From Clostridiales bacterium (GTDB lineage Bacteria; Bacillota_A; Clostridia; Saccharofermentanales; Saccharofermentanaceae): a DNA stretch of 7,322 nt. Below the pieces are notes generated by a model. The model did not search any database. It saw nothing but the letters and a program-made list of their open reading frames with translations, and was not told the origin of the DNA. Position 1 is the first letter of the stretch, and each line of letters starts with the position of its first letter. A program made the position numbers and the translations under genes. The DNA is taken from positions 1 through 7,322 of the forward strand of contig JAGCGE010000216.1 in assembly GCA_017649745.1 (NCBI GenBank). Direction: 5' to 3'. Positions 1 to 5,748 of the stretch are shown here, in pieces.

Positions 1-1
1 C

Positions 2-571
2 ATCCTGATGGATGCTGCCAACATGCGTAACGGCCTCGTCGTTGGCACAGGTGACCTCTCCGAACTGGCGCTCGGCTGGTGCACATATAACGGCGATCAC
101 ATGTCGATGTATGCAGTCAACTCTTCTGTTCCGAAAACACTCGTCAAGTTCATCTGCACAGTTTATGCAGACATGTGCGGCAACAACGAACTTAAGGAAG
201 TTCTCTACTCCATCTGCGACACTCCGATCACGCCTGAACTTACGCCAAGTAACGATGGCCAGATCGCTCAAAAGACTGAAGAGAAGATCGGTAAATACGA
301 CCTTAACGATTTCTTCCTTTTCTATACTCTGCGTTACGGTTTCGAACCGTCAAGGAGCGCTGCTTATGCTTTGAAAGCTTACCCGGAACTCTCATCAGAA
401 GAAGTGCGAAAAGCTGCCAAGAATTTCTTCAGACGTTTCTTCACTCAGCAGTTCAAGAGAAGCTGCCTTCCTGACGGTCCTAAGGTCGGATCCGTCACAT
501 TATCTCCACGCGGCGACTGGCGTATGCCAAGCGACGCATCTTTCGAATTGTGGCTTAAAGATCTCGACTAA
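2..571 (+). CDS. nadE: Glutamine-dependent NAD(+) synthetase, C-terminal part (5' end outside window)
   Basis: The last 189 codons of an NAD synthetase, which amidates nicotinic acid adenine dinucleotide to NAD using ATP and, in the long form, ammonia from glutamine; it is cytosolic. Direct evidence is the family block GTGDLSELALGW followed by CTYNGDHMSMY and SVPKTLVKF, then IGKYDLNDFFLFYTLRYG, and the C-terminal signature KRSCLPDGPKVGS...SPRGDWRMPSDA. This tail resembles the large, two-domain glutamine-hydrolysing enzymes (about 640-680 residues, M. tuberculosis type), so the nitrilase-like glutaminase domain and the ATP-binding SGGxDS loop should lie upstream of the window. The reading frame is open to the left edge (codons for Ile and Leu precede the first visible ATG at 8), so that ATG is internal, not a start. 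The stop is followed by a 44-base gap to the kinase gene with its own -10 box, so the downstream genes need not depend on nadE transcription. Confidence 0.95.
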   Translation: MLMDAANMRNGLVVGTGDLSELALGWCTYNGDHMSMYAVNSSVPKTLVKFICTVYADMCGNNELKEVLYSICDTPITPELTPSNDGQIAQKTEEKIGKYDLNDFFLFYTLRYGFEPSRSAAYALKAYPELSSEEVRKAAKNFFRRFFTQQFKRSCLPDGPKVGSVTLSPRGDWRMPSDASFELWLKDLD

Positions 572-598
572 ACTGTATATAATAACGGAAGAACAGTT
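555..598 (+). promoter_or_regulatory. Candidate promoter with overlapping dyad before the kinase gene
   Basis: A perfect TATAAT lies at 578-583 in the nadE-kinase gap; 17 bases upstream the best -35 match is weak (TTAAAG, 555-560, 3 of 6). A perfect 6-bp inverted repeat, AACTGT (571-576) and ACAGTT (593-598), brackets the -10 box and the expected transcription start near 590. It could be an operator or a small 5' hairpin; there is no U-tract, so it is not a terminator. The Shine-Dalgarno-like AAGGAAGG lies at about 599-606, roughly 9 bases before the ATG at 616. Confidence 0.45.
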
Positions 599-615
599 AA
601 GGAAGGTATAAGTTC

Positions 616-1311
616 ATGGCAGTTGATTTCGACGGCAGTCAGGTCCTGATCGGCCGCGGTGCGCAAGCAGATGTTTTCGAGTACAAAGGATATGCATATA
701 AGGTCTACAAGCCTTCGTATCCTTCTGAGTGGATCGCTTTTGAGAAAGACCAGCAGAAGGCCGTCAACAGCGCCGGCCTAAGTCCAATCCGCTATTACGA
801 CACCGATGACGATCACATCATCAAGATGGATCTCATCTCGGGTGTCATGCTCGAGACCAAGATGAAAAACGGTTTTGACGGCGGCTTCGAAGTCCTTGCA
901 ACTGCTTTTCGAAAAGTCCATTCAGCGGATCCCGACGGCATTAGAATGCCCCGTCTGATCGACACTGCGGGCATTGGGCTTAGCGACGAAGAGAAGGATC
1001 AGATACTTCCGATCATCGACAGGCTTTCTCGAAAATACGACGAGCGCATCTGCCATCTTGATATGCATTTTCAGAATATCATGTTCCCAAACGACGGCAG
1101 CGAGCCCGTGATCATCGACTGGATGAACACCAGGATCGCGCCTGTGATCTTCGACTACGCGAGGACTTATGTGATCCTCGAGGAGTTCGCCAAGGAGATC
1201 ATCCCGTACTATATGGCGGCGATCGCCGATGATATTTCTTCCTTCCCGAAAGCTGACTTTGACGATGCGATAAAGGTATGTTCAGTTATACGTAAACACG
1301 AGAAGGATTAA
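616..1311 (+). CDS. APH/choline-kinase-like small-molecule phosphotransferase (TIGR02172-like)
   Basis: A 231-residue eukaryotic-kinase-fold phosphotransferase of the aminoglycoside/choline kinase group. Visible motifs in order: a Gly-rich nucleotide loop IGRGAQADVFEY (12-23), a beta-3 lysine in YAYKVYKP (probably K29), a candidate helix-C glutamate at E43, the catalytic loop HLDMHFQN (147-154; base D149, metal-binding N154), and the DFG-equivalent VIIDWMN (165-171; metal-binding D168). All core catalytic residues are present, so it should be active, but the substrate cannot be read from sequence. Short proteins of this shape match the TIGR02172 group better than true antibiotic-resistance APH enzymes, which are usually longer, so resistance should not be assumed. 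An AAGGAAGG-type ribosome site precedes the ATG. The stop codon lies 3 bases before the lipoprotein start, and the end of this gene (GAAGGA, near 1302-1307) supplies that gene's Shine-Dalgarno site, which suggests translational coupling. Confidence 0.85.
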   Translation: MAVDFDGSQVLIGRGAQADVFEYKGYAYKVYKPSYPSEWIAFEKDQQKAVNSAGLSPIRYYDTDDDHIIKMDLISGVMLETKMKNGFDGGFEVLATAFRKVHSADPDGIRMPRLIDTAGIGLSDEEKDQILPIIDRLSRKYDERICHLDMHFQNIMFPNDGSEPVIIDWMNTRIAPVIFDYARTYVILEEFAKEIIPYYMAAIADDISSFPKADFDDAIKVCSVIRKHEKD

Positions 1312-1314
1312 TGG

Positions 1315-3573
1315 ATGATGAGAAAACACATTAGGTATCTTAGTTTATTATTTTGTCTGACTTTCGCGCTCAGCAGCTGCACGATAGTTCCTGATCTTCC
1401 GGAAACTTCGGCAACTTCTGCGACGACGGAGAGTCTTTTCGAGACGGAAGAAACGACTGAGGAAACTGTTGAAGAACCGCAGGAGCCTGAGCTCTCGCCT
1501 GAGGAGATACGCGAGAAAGCGCTCGAGACAGCTTCATATGTCGGCGTTGATGAGGAGGACTTAAGGGAGAAGTATGAGCTGTTCCTGAAGTTCGCCCACT
1601 GCGTTGAGATCAATCCTGATCTGGGGTACTACAAGAGTTATGTGTATCAGTTGTTTCCGATTGTTGCTGATCATCTCGAGAGCGAAGATGAGGAGAGTTT
1701 CCTGGAGAAGTTAAGGACGCTCGTGATCGATGACGGACTTTCAGGACCTGGGGCGAGTGCTTATTATCTTTTCCCGCAGAACGTCGTGCTCATCGGAGGC
1801 AGTATCGATAACGGCGGTGGCGACGGAACGTATGCGCTGTCGATCTTTCATGAACTGATCCATTTTCTGGACTATGCGATGGACGGTGAGATCTGCGGGA
1901 TCTTCTACATGAACGACGGCAGGATAGTCGATCCGCCGGACCTTGTCGCTGGTGAAGAAGATAAGATCTCTGAGACGATCTATGCCGATGCGTTCGTTGA
2001 AGGCGGAGCGGAATATTATGTCACCAAGTATTATTCGAATGCGCCTTTGGCGTACAGTTATTGCGGCGGTACGAGTTTCTTGACAGCAATTGAATACATC
2101 TACGGACCAGAGAAAGTAGACGAGCTTTTCTTCCATCATGATACGACTTCCAGGCTCGCAGATCTGCTCGTTGAGAACGGTTTTTCGAATGAAGAGACAG
2201 TGAAGATAATCAAGACGATGAATATGCTCGTTTATGAATACGTCTACGATCCTGACGAACTGATCGATCCGCAGGTGGCGCTCATCAGGTTATATCAGAA
2301 TGCCATTGGCGAAGATTACGAGGACGATGCGAACTTTATGGAGATCCTCTCGTCTGTTCGTAATGAGAAACTCGATGAGATCTTCTCGGGAGATCATCTG
2401 ACCTGCACGAGAAGAAATGATGAGATCAACAATCAGGTGTCATGGAAGCTTTTTGACGATATATATGCAGACGGTGTGGAGTTCTGTTATTGGTCTGATC
2501 CGATCCCGTTCTTCATCGATGGCGAACTTAAATATACTGTCCTCGCATCGAGGTATGTTGGTGGCTCCAGAGGTCACGATATACCGGTCATATGCGATTA
2601 CGATCGCGCAACCAATACTGTAAGCAACATAGAGTTCCTGGAAGGCAACTGGGGCGTGCCTAAATACCTGGATAATTACTATTCTGATGAGGCATACGGT
2701 GCGCAGGATCTGATCGATTCTCTGAAGGTTGATAATTCGGCTGCATATTCTCAGACTGTCACGGGTAACAACAGCGGCCTCAGCGATCTTTACTCAAGGG
2801 CAGAGGAGATTGGACGTAAGTACGGCGTCTACATCTGGTTCGACGATCTCGTCCCTGACGATTTCAAGATCTATTCGACTCCCGCGACCGACCACAACAA
2901 GATCAGCGACGCTCTCGACAAGATCGATGAAGTCCTGTCGCTTTATCCGGCAGGTTATTTCGATCAGCTTCTTTTCGAGTATTATTCAGGCTTTGTCATC
3001 TGCCTATACGACGGCGACTACGACATCATGCTGCACCACACCGCTTACATCGGCGAAGACAACTACATGGCGGTCTTCATCAACATCGGCGAGACCGAGC
3101 TCATGGGCACCATGGGTATCGAAGACCTTCGCCAGGAGCACTTCCCTTGTGTCGATGTCGTGTCAGGGCAGCTCATCGTCGGCATTTGGGACTGCACCGA
3201 GCGCTTCATCTCGCACTACAACGACCACTTCATCGAGACGACCGTCAACGAAGACACATGGATGGCGACCAATGACCCTTCCTTCGCTTACGTCGAGGTC
3301 GATTCTTTCGAGCTGATCAACGATTGCTACGCATCCTGCAACTCATCCTACATGCTCACTGAGTATTCCGTGGCCTCCCCGAAGATCGACCGCCTTCTTA
3401 TCTACGAATACATCATGTTTTCCGCCCTCTGCGCGAAAAACAACGATCCTATGCCGCCGCCTCTCACGATCGAGTGCCGAGCTAAAGCCGACGAACTCAA
3501 CCGCGCGATCCGCGACATTTTCGACACATCTTCATGGCCATCGAAAACGAGCTGGGAACAAGTTGACATCTAG
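1315..3573 (+). CDS. Secreted lipoprotein with zinc metallopeptidase domain and degenerate second zincin-like domain
   Basis: 752 residues. The N-terminus is a lipoprotein signal: positive residues 3-7, a hydrophobic stretch, then lipobox LSSC with the lipidated Cys at 22. A Glu/Thr/Ser-rich linker follows (about 23-60), so the protein should be anchored to the outer face of the membrane. The first domain carries a zincin motif HELIH (H179, E180, H183) and, 46 residues later, EGGAEYY with E229 as the likely third ligand, a gluzincin layout; YGPEKVDELFF (263-273) is the helical region usual after it. The C-terminal part (about 490-745) resembles another clostridial zincin family (YPAGYF at 544-549, W649-M-A-T-N-D-P-S-F-A-Y659, a C-terminal AIRDIFDT-type helix). 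Its expected ligand motifs read QEHFP (607-611) and IDRLL (691-695), so it looks catalytically dead. Two adjacent in-frame ATGs (1315, 1318) are possible starts; 1315 has 7-base spacing from GAAGGA. The target peptide or protein is unknown. Confidence 0.85.
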   Translation: MMRKHIRYLSLLFCLTFALSSCTIVPDLPETSATSATTESLFETEETTEETVEEPQEPELSPEEIREKALETASYVGVDEEDLREKYELFLKFAHCVEINPDLGYYKSYVYQLFPIVADHLESEDEESFLEKLRTLVIDDGLSGPGASAYYLFPQNVVLIGGSIDNGGGDGTYALSIFHELIHFLDYAMDGEICGIFYMNDGRIVDPPDLVAGEEDKISETIYADAFVEGGAEYYVTKYYSNAPLAYSYCGGTSFLTAIEYIYGPEKVDELFFHHDTTSRLADLLVENGFSNEETVKIIKTMNMLVYEYVYDPDELIDPQVALIRLYQNAIGEDYEDDANFMEILSSVRNEKLDEIFSGDHLTCTRRNDEINNQVSWKLFDDIYADGVEFCYWSDPIPFFIDGELKYTVLASRYVGGSRGHDIPVICDYDRATNTVSNIEFLEGNWGVPKYLDNYYSDEAYGAQDLIDSLKVDNSAAYSQTVTGNNSGLSDLYSRAEEIGRKYGVYIWFDDLVPDDFKIYSTPATDHNKISDALDKIDEVLSLYPAGYFDQLLFEYYSGFVICLYDGDYDIMLHHTAYIGEDNYMAVFINIGETELMGTMGIEDLRQEHFPCVDVVSGQLIVGIWDCTERFISHYNDHFIETTVNEDTWMATNDPSFAYVEVDSFELINDCYASCNSSYMLTEYSVASPKIDRLLIYEYIMFSALCAKNNDPMPPPLTIECRAKADELNRAIRDIFDTSSWPSKTSWEQVDI

Positions 3574-3586
3574 AGTTTAATAACGG

Positions 3587-3626
3587 ATGCATGTCCCACC
3601 GCACTAAAACGCTTGTTGGGACATGC
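3587..3626. repeat. Palindromic repeat copy 1 (perfect 10-bp stem)
   Basis: GCATGTCCCA (3589-3598) and TGGGACATGC (3617-3626) form a perfect 10-bp inverted repeat with an 18-base loop. It starts 14 bases after the lipoprotein stop codon. The 11-mer ATGCATGTCCC at its left edge (3587-3597) recurs exactly 75 bp downstream in copy 2. The bases after the stem are AAAATTC, so it is not a canonical Rho-independent terminator on the plus strand, although the stem could still stabilise the 3' end of the lipoprotein mRNA. Confidence 0.8.
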
Positions 3627-3661
3627 AAAATTCACATCGAATCATCAGAATTGACCACAAA

Positions 3662-3701
3662 ATGCATGTCCCTAACGCGAAAGTCCGCTTAAGGATATGC
3701 A
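3662..3701. repeat. Palindromic repeat copy 2 (imperfect stem)
   Basis: TGCATGTCC (3663-3671) pairs with GGATATGCA (3693-3701) with one G-U wobble. Inside this, TAA (3673-3675) pairs with TTA (3689-3691), and GCG (3677-3679) with CGC (3686-3688), around the loop AAAGTC. The left edge repeats ATGCATGTCCC of copy 1 at a 75-bp offset, and both copies share CGC...CGCTT in the interior. The stem of this copy has drifted but stayed foldable: the change in the right arm gives a G-U pair rather than a mismatch. Confidence 0.7.
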
Positions 3702-3711
3702 ATCTGTTGTT

Positions 3712-3892
3712 CGACCCCAACCTAATCGCAAATTTCATGAGTTATGTTGTAGAAAAAACATTGGAAATCGACTAAAACAACGCGGTTAGCCCTACACAAC
3801 CGTACTGTCAGAAAAAAAGGTTGTAGATGACGAGTTTTTTTAGTCGAAATTCTCCAACAAAATCATCAAAAACTTGATCTAAGTTGGGGTCG
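3712..3892. repeat. 181-bp nested imperfect palindrome with 10-bp terminal inverted repeats
   Basis: The ends are a perfect inverted repeat, CGACCCCAAC (3712-3721) and GTTGGGGTCG (3883-3892). Nested inside are a second perfect 10-bp pair, TCGACTAAAA (3768-3777) with TTTTAGTCGA (3838-3847), and an inner pair ACAACC (3796-3801) with GGTTGT (3819-3824). The arms between also show partial complementarity (ATGTTGTAGA near 3745 against the reverse complement of TCTCCAAC near 3851). The three pair centres (3802, 3807.5, 3810) nearly coincide, which argues for one folded unit. It may be a MITE-like relic or a structured RNA; neither is proven. Confidence 0.65.
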
Positions 3893-3963
3893 CTGTCCTT
3901 GGTAAATATCAGCAATTCCGCTGCGTTACAGTCAATAAATAAGCAGGAATGGTTTCATTCGCC

Positions 3964-3983
3964 TCAACTCAAGTTGAACTTGA
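3964..3983. promoter_or_regulatory. Two overlapping short dyads, operator-like
   Basis: TCAACT-CA-AGTTGA (3964-3977) is a perfect 6-bp inverted repeat, and TCAAGTT-G-AACTTGA (3969-3983) is a perfect 7-bp one. They share bases, so only one can be extruded or folded at a time. The pair sits about 84 bases before the small gene's ATG and 32 bases before its candidate -35 box, a reasonable place for a regulator site. No regulator is known from the sequence. Confidence 0.35.
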
Positions 3984-4014
3984 ATTATTTTCCGTAACTT
4001 AAAGTCCCTCTTGC

Positions 4015-4043
4015 TTCACCTCATCGCCTCATTCATCTATTAT
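4015..4043 (+). promoter_or_regulatory. Candidate promoter for the small gene and the downstream run
   Basis: TTCACC at 4015-4020 (4 of 6 to TTGACA) is spaced 17 bases from TATTAT at 4038-4043 (5 of 6 to TATAAT). Transcription would start near 4050, giving a very short leader that just contains the Shine-Dalgarno AGGGAGG (4052-4058). Spacing is ideal; hexamer match is moderate. Confidence 0.4.
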
Positions 4044-4066
4044 GAAGATGAAGGGAGGGAACGGAC

Positions 4067-4321
4067 ATGACAGACAAAAAGATCATTTATTATCTCATCT
4101 GTAACAGAATCTTGGGCAAAGAAGAAAATGGCTTATTTTTCCTTTTCGAAAAAGGTGAGTGGCTGGAGGATAAGAAGAGCGTCATCCTCGATTATCTCCA
4201 CGGTTATGACCCGAATGATACTTCTCCTTATGGAATGTACAACATGGACATCATGGACAAGATCGACGAGATCGATGAGGAGAGGGCTCTTCAGATCATG
4301 AAGGAACAGACGCCTCAGTAA
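4067..4321 (+). CDS. Hypothetical 84-residue acidic protein
   Basis: I do not recognise this protein. It is very likely a real gene: a strong Shine-Dalgarno AGGGAGG (4052-4058) lies 8 bases before the ATG, and a promoter candidate lies just upstream. The N-terminal half is hydrophobic-aromatic (KIIYYLICNRILG, then GLFFLFEKGEW), resembling a small beta-rich core rather than a membrane segment, since charged residues interrupt it. The middle is Asp/Pro/Tyr-rich (GYDPNDTSPYGMYNMD), and the end is an acidic amphipathic helix (IMDKIDEIDEERALQIM). It has no signal peptide and should be cytosolic. It lies 67 bases upstream of the PcfJ-like gene, with a hairpin between them, and is probably co-transcribed with it. 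A partner or antitoxin-like role is possible but has no direct support. Confidence 0.65.
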   Translation: MTDKKIIYYLICNRILGKEENGLFFLFEKGEWLEDKKSVILDYLHGYDPNDTSPYGMYNMDIMDKIDEIDEERALQIMKEQTPQ

Positions 4322-4335
4322 TGTCCCGAAAAAGT

Positions 4336-4383
4336 CGCCCCCGTTTTTGTATCTTTAGATTGAGAGATACATAGAAGGGGGCG
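4336..4383 (+). promoter_or_regulatory. Long hairpin that sequesters the Shine-Dalgarno of the PcfJ-like gene
   Basis: CGCCCCC (4336-4342) pairs with GGGGGCG (4377-4383), and TGTATCT (4348-4354) with AGATACA (4365-4371). Three further pairs (4344-4346 with 4373-4375, one of them G-U) bridge them, leaving two single mismatches and a 10-base loop. The only purine-rich ribosome site for the ATG at 4389 is GAAGGGGG (4374-4381), which lies wholly in the 3' arm. No T-run follows, so it is not a standard terminator. Folding should repress translation of the PcfJ-like protein unless melted or refolded. Confidence 0.65.
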
Positions 4384-4388
4384 TTATC

Positions 4389-5735
4389 ATGAAAGAGTTT
4401 ATTAGAATCGAATATATGTTACACAGCTGCCCGCAGATCGATCCTTGCGACGAGAGATTTCCGCTCGTTTCTGAAGACGTTCTGGAGAGGGAGAGGAAGA
4501 AGATCGGGAAGGGAAATGATTTTGGTTTCTTTCCTAATGTCAGTTTGACTGATGATGTTCAATGGTTTGTTGAATTCTACTTTATAGCCCCTCACAGTTA
4601 TAGAAGATTCATTGTTATGGAAGGGCAAAGGATGCCCTTGGATGATCTGTTGGATTTGCTGTCTTTTACTAGAAGCTCCGGCCTGTTTTATATCGATCAT
4701 TTTGATTTAAAGAAATTTATCAGAAAGGTCAATGATGTATTTCCTTCGTGGCATGTAGGAGATTTTGATAGCCTTGATGCCGGAATGATGATCGAGCATA
4801 TATATTTCGCAAGTCACAGATCAGGTGCAAGGGAGATCTTATATAAAGCAGGTCTTGATTATATAGCTTGGAATTTACACGAGATCAGAGTGAATGATCT
4901 TATCGGCAATTCTCCTGAAGAGATCATCTCACCTGATATGTCTCTCAAACTTCTCCGTATTCTTAATGATTGGCCACTGGTTACTGAATTATATAGTGTG
5001 GAGAAGAAAGAACGTTGCATAGGGATCTATAATAAGTTCAATTCCTACATTGGTCAGGAATTGCCGTCTTATGCTCAATGGAAATATCTGGAGAGATTGT
5101 ACGTGAACGGCACTTTCGGAGGAAAGCCTTTTAAGAGATCTCTTTATAACAGATTACGCTCTGCACTTTTAGAGAAAACTCTTAATGACTATGAGAAGTA
5201 TTTTGAACTTCTAGATCAGATTCCTTCCAGAAGGAGGAGAAGGCTTCCTGATGCGTATGATATCGACGGTGAAGTTGACAATATGAATAAGTACCTTGAG
5301 TCGAAGGATAAGATTCGTAAGTATGGATCAACTGAGCGCGAGAGATATGAATTCCGCGATAAAGATTATTCGGTCATTCTTCCGGATACTGTCAGTGATA
5401 TCTATGACGAGGCGTGCTCACAGAAGAACTGCCTGATGGACTTAGTTGATGATTATCTTGACGGTAAGACCACAATTCTTTTCCTGCGCAAGACAGGGGA
5501 GGAAGGTAAGTCGTTCGTGACAATGGAGATCCGCGATGATGAGATAGTTCAAGTCTATAAGTGGTGTAATTACTATCCTGAGCCTGCCGTCTATGACTTC
5601 CTAGAAGTCTATTCGAAAAAAAGAGGATTCATCTACGATCTCGAGAAACTTATCGATACTGGCGAATGCTTCAAGGAATTGAAGGATTATGTTGAAAAGC
5701 ATACGGCAGACCCGTTGAATAAGCTGGCATCATGA
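4389..5735 (+). CDS. PcfJ-like domain protein
   Basis: 448 residues with a C-terminal PcfJ-like domain (about 318-411), named after a protein of the enterococcal conjugative plasmid pCF10. The diagnostic core is YSVILPDTVSDIYDEA (327-342), then QKNCLMDLVDDYLDGKT (345-361) with the conserved Cys at 348, TTILFLRK (361-368) and FVTMEIRDDEIVQVYKWCN. The N-terminal 300 residues include a helical part with YKAGL and a basic patch (RRRRR, near residue 290) before the domain, which could contact nucleic acid. The biochemical role of PcfJ-like proteins is not established; standalone copies occur in Bacillota chromosomes and mobile elements. No conjugation genes are visible here. Sampled third-codon GC is low (8 of 20 in two blocks, 4740-4799 and 4980-5039), lower than blocks sampled in neighbouring genes. 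Translation is probably controlled by the hairpin over its ribosome site. Confidence 0.8.
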   Translation: MKEFIRIEYMLHSCPQIDPCDERFPLVSEDVLERERKKIGKGNDFGFFPNVSLTDDVQWFVEFYFIAPHSYRRFIVMEGQRMPLDDLLDLLSFTRSSGLFYIDHFDLKKFIRKVNDVFPSWHVGDFDSLDAGMMIEHIYFASHRSGAREILYKAGLDYIAWNLHEIRVNDLIGNSPEEIISPDMSLKLLRILNDWPLVTELYSVEKKERCIGIYNKFNSYIGQELPSYAQWKYLERLYVNGTFGGKPFKRSLYNRLRSALLEKTLNDYEKYFELLDQIPSRRRRRLPDAYDIDGEVDNMNKYLESKDKIRKYGSTERERYEFRDKDYSVILPDTVSDIYDEACSQKNCLMDLVDDYLDGKTTILFLRKTGEEGKSFVTMEIRDDEIVQVYKWCNYYPEPAVYDFLEVYSKKRGFIYDLEKLIDTGECFKELKDYVEKHTADPLNKLAS

Positions 5736-5748
5736 TATAATCCTTCGT
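5715..5748 (+). promoter_or_regulatory. Promoter for a probable leaderless mRNA
   Basis: A perfect TATAAT (5736-5741) begins immediately after the PcfJ-like stop codon and ends 7 bases before the ATG at 5749, so transcription should start at or within a base of the start codon. TTGAAT (5715-5720) is a 4-of-6 -35 box with a short 15-base spacer, inside the upstream gene. The 13 bases between stop and ATG contain no Shine-Dalgarno sequence, which supports a leaderless start. Confidence 0.55.

Larger units (their letters stand above)
3574..4066. other. 493-bp non-coding, palindrome-rich intergenic region
   Basis: No credible gene on either strand. The region is clearly more AT-rich than its flanks and holds four dyad structures listed separately: hairpins at 3589-3626 and 3663-3701, a nested palindrome at 3712-3892, and overlapping short dyads at 3964-3983. 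The stretch 3893-3963 shows nothing recognisable. No run of T follows either hairpin on the plus strand, so a clear terminator for the lipoprotein gene is not visible. The region may be a relic of a small non-autonomous element or an untranslated RNA locus; no transposase or clear target-site duplication was found. Confidence 0.7.

Noticed and set aside
616..1311. Aminoglycoside resistance gene
   Set aside because: The kinase motifs fit the broad APH/choline kinase fold, but the short length and neighbours give no support for an antibiotic substrate.
1308..1613. Minus-strand 101-codon Ser-rich open frame
   Set aside because: It is antisense to the lipoprotein's signal peptide and Glu/Thr linker, whose repetitive codons generate the Ser-rich reading.
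2729..3316. Plus-strand 195-codon Ser/Thr-rich open frame within the lipoprotein gene
   Set aside because: It is an offset-frame shadow created by the GC3-rich codons of the lipoprotein; composition is low complexity and there is no ribosome site.
3591..3692. A 33-codon plus-strand open frame starting at ATG 3591 across both hairpins
   Set aside because: It has no Shine-Dalgarno, its bases are dictated by the palindromic repeats, and it ends inside the second hairpin; most likely chance.
3574..3892. CRISPR-like array from the repeated ATGCATGTCCC units
   Set aside because: Only two imperfect copies with a self-complementary interior are present, and no cas genes are nearby; they behave as palindromic repeats, not repeat-spacer units.
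4321..4327. A third ATGTCCC copy just after the small gene
   Set aside because: Only 7 bases match and the following sequence does not fold like the two hairpins; a chance match is likely.
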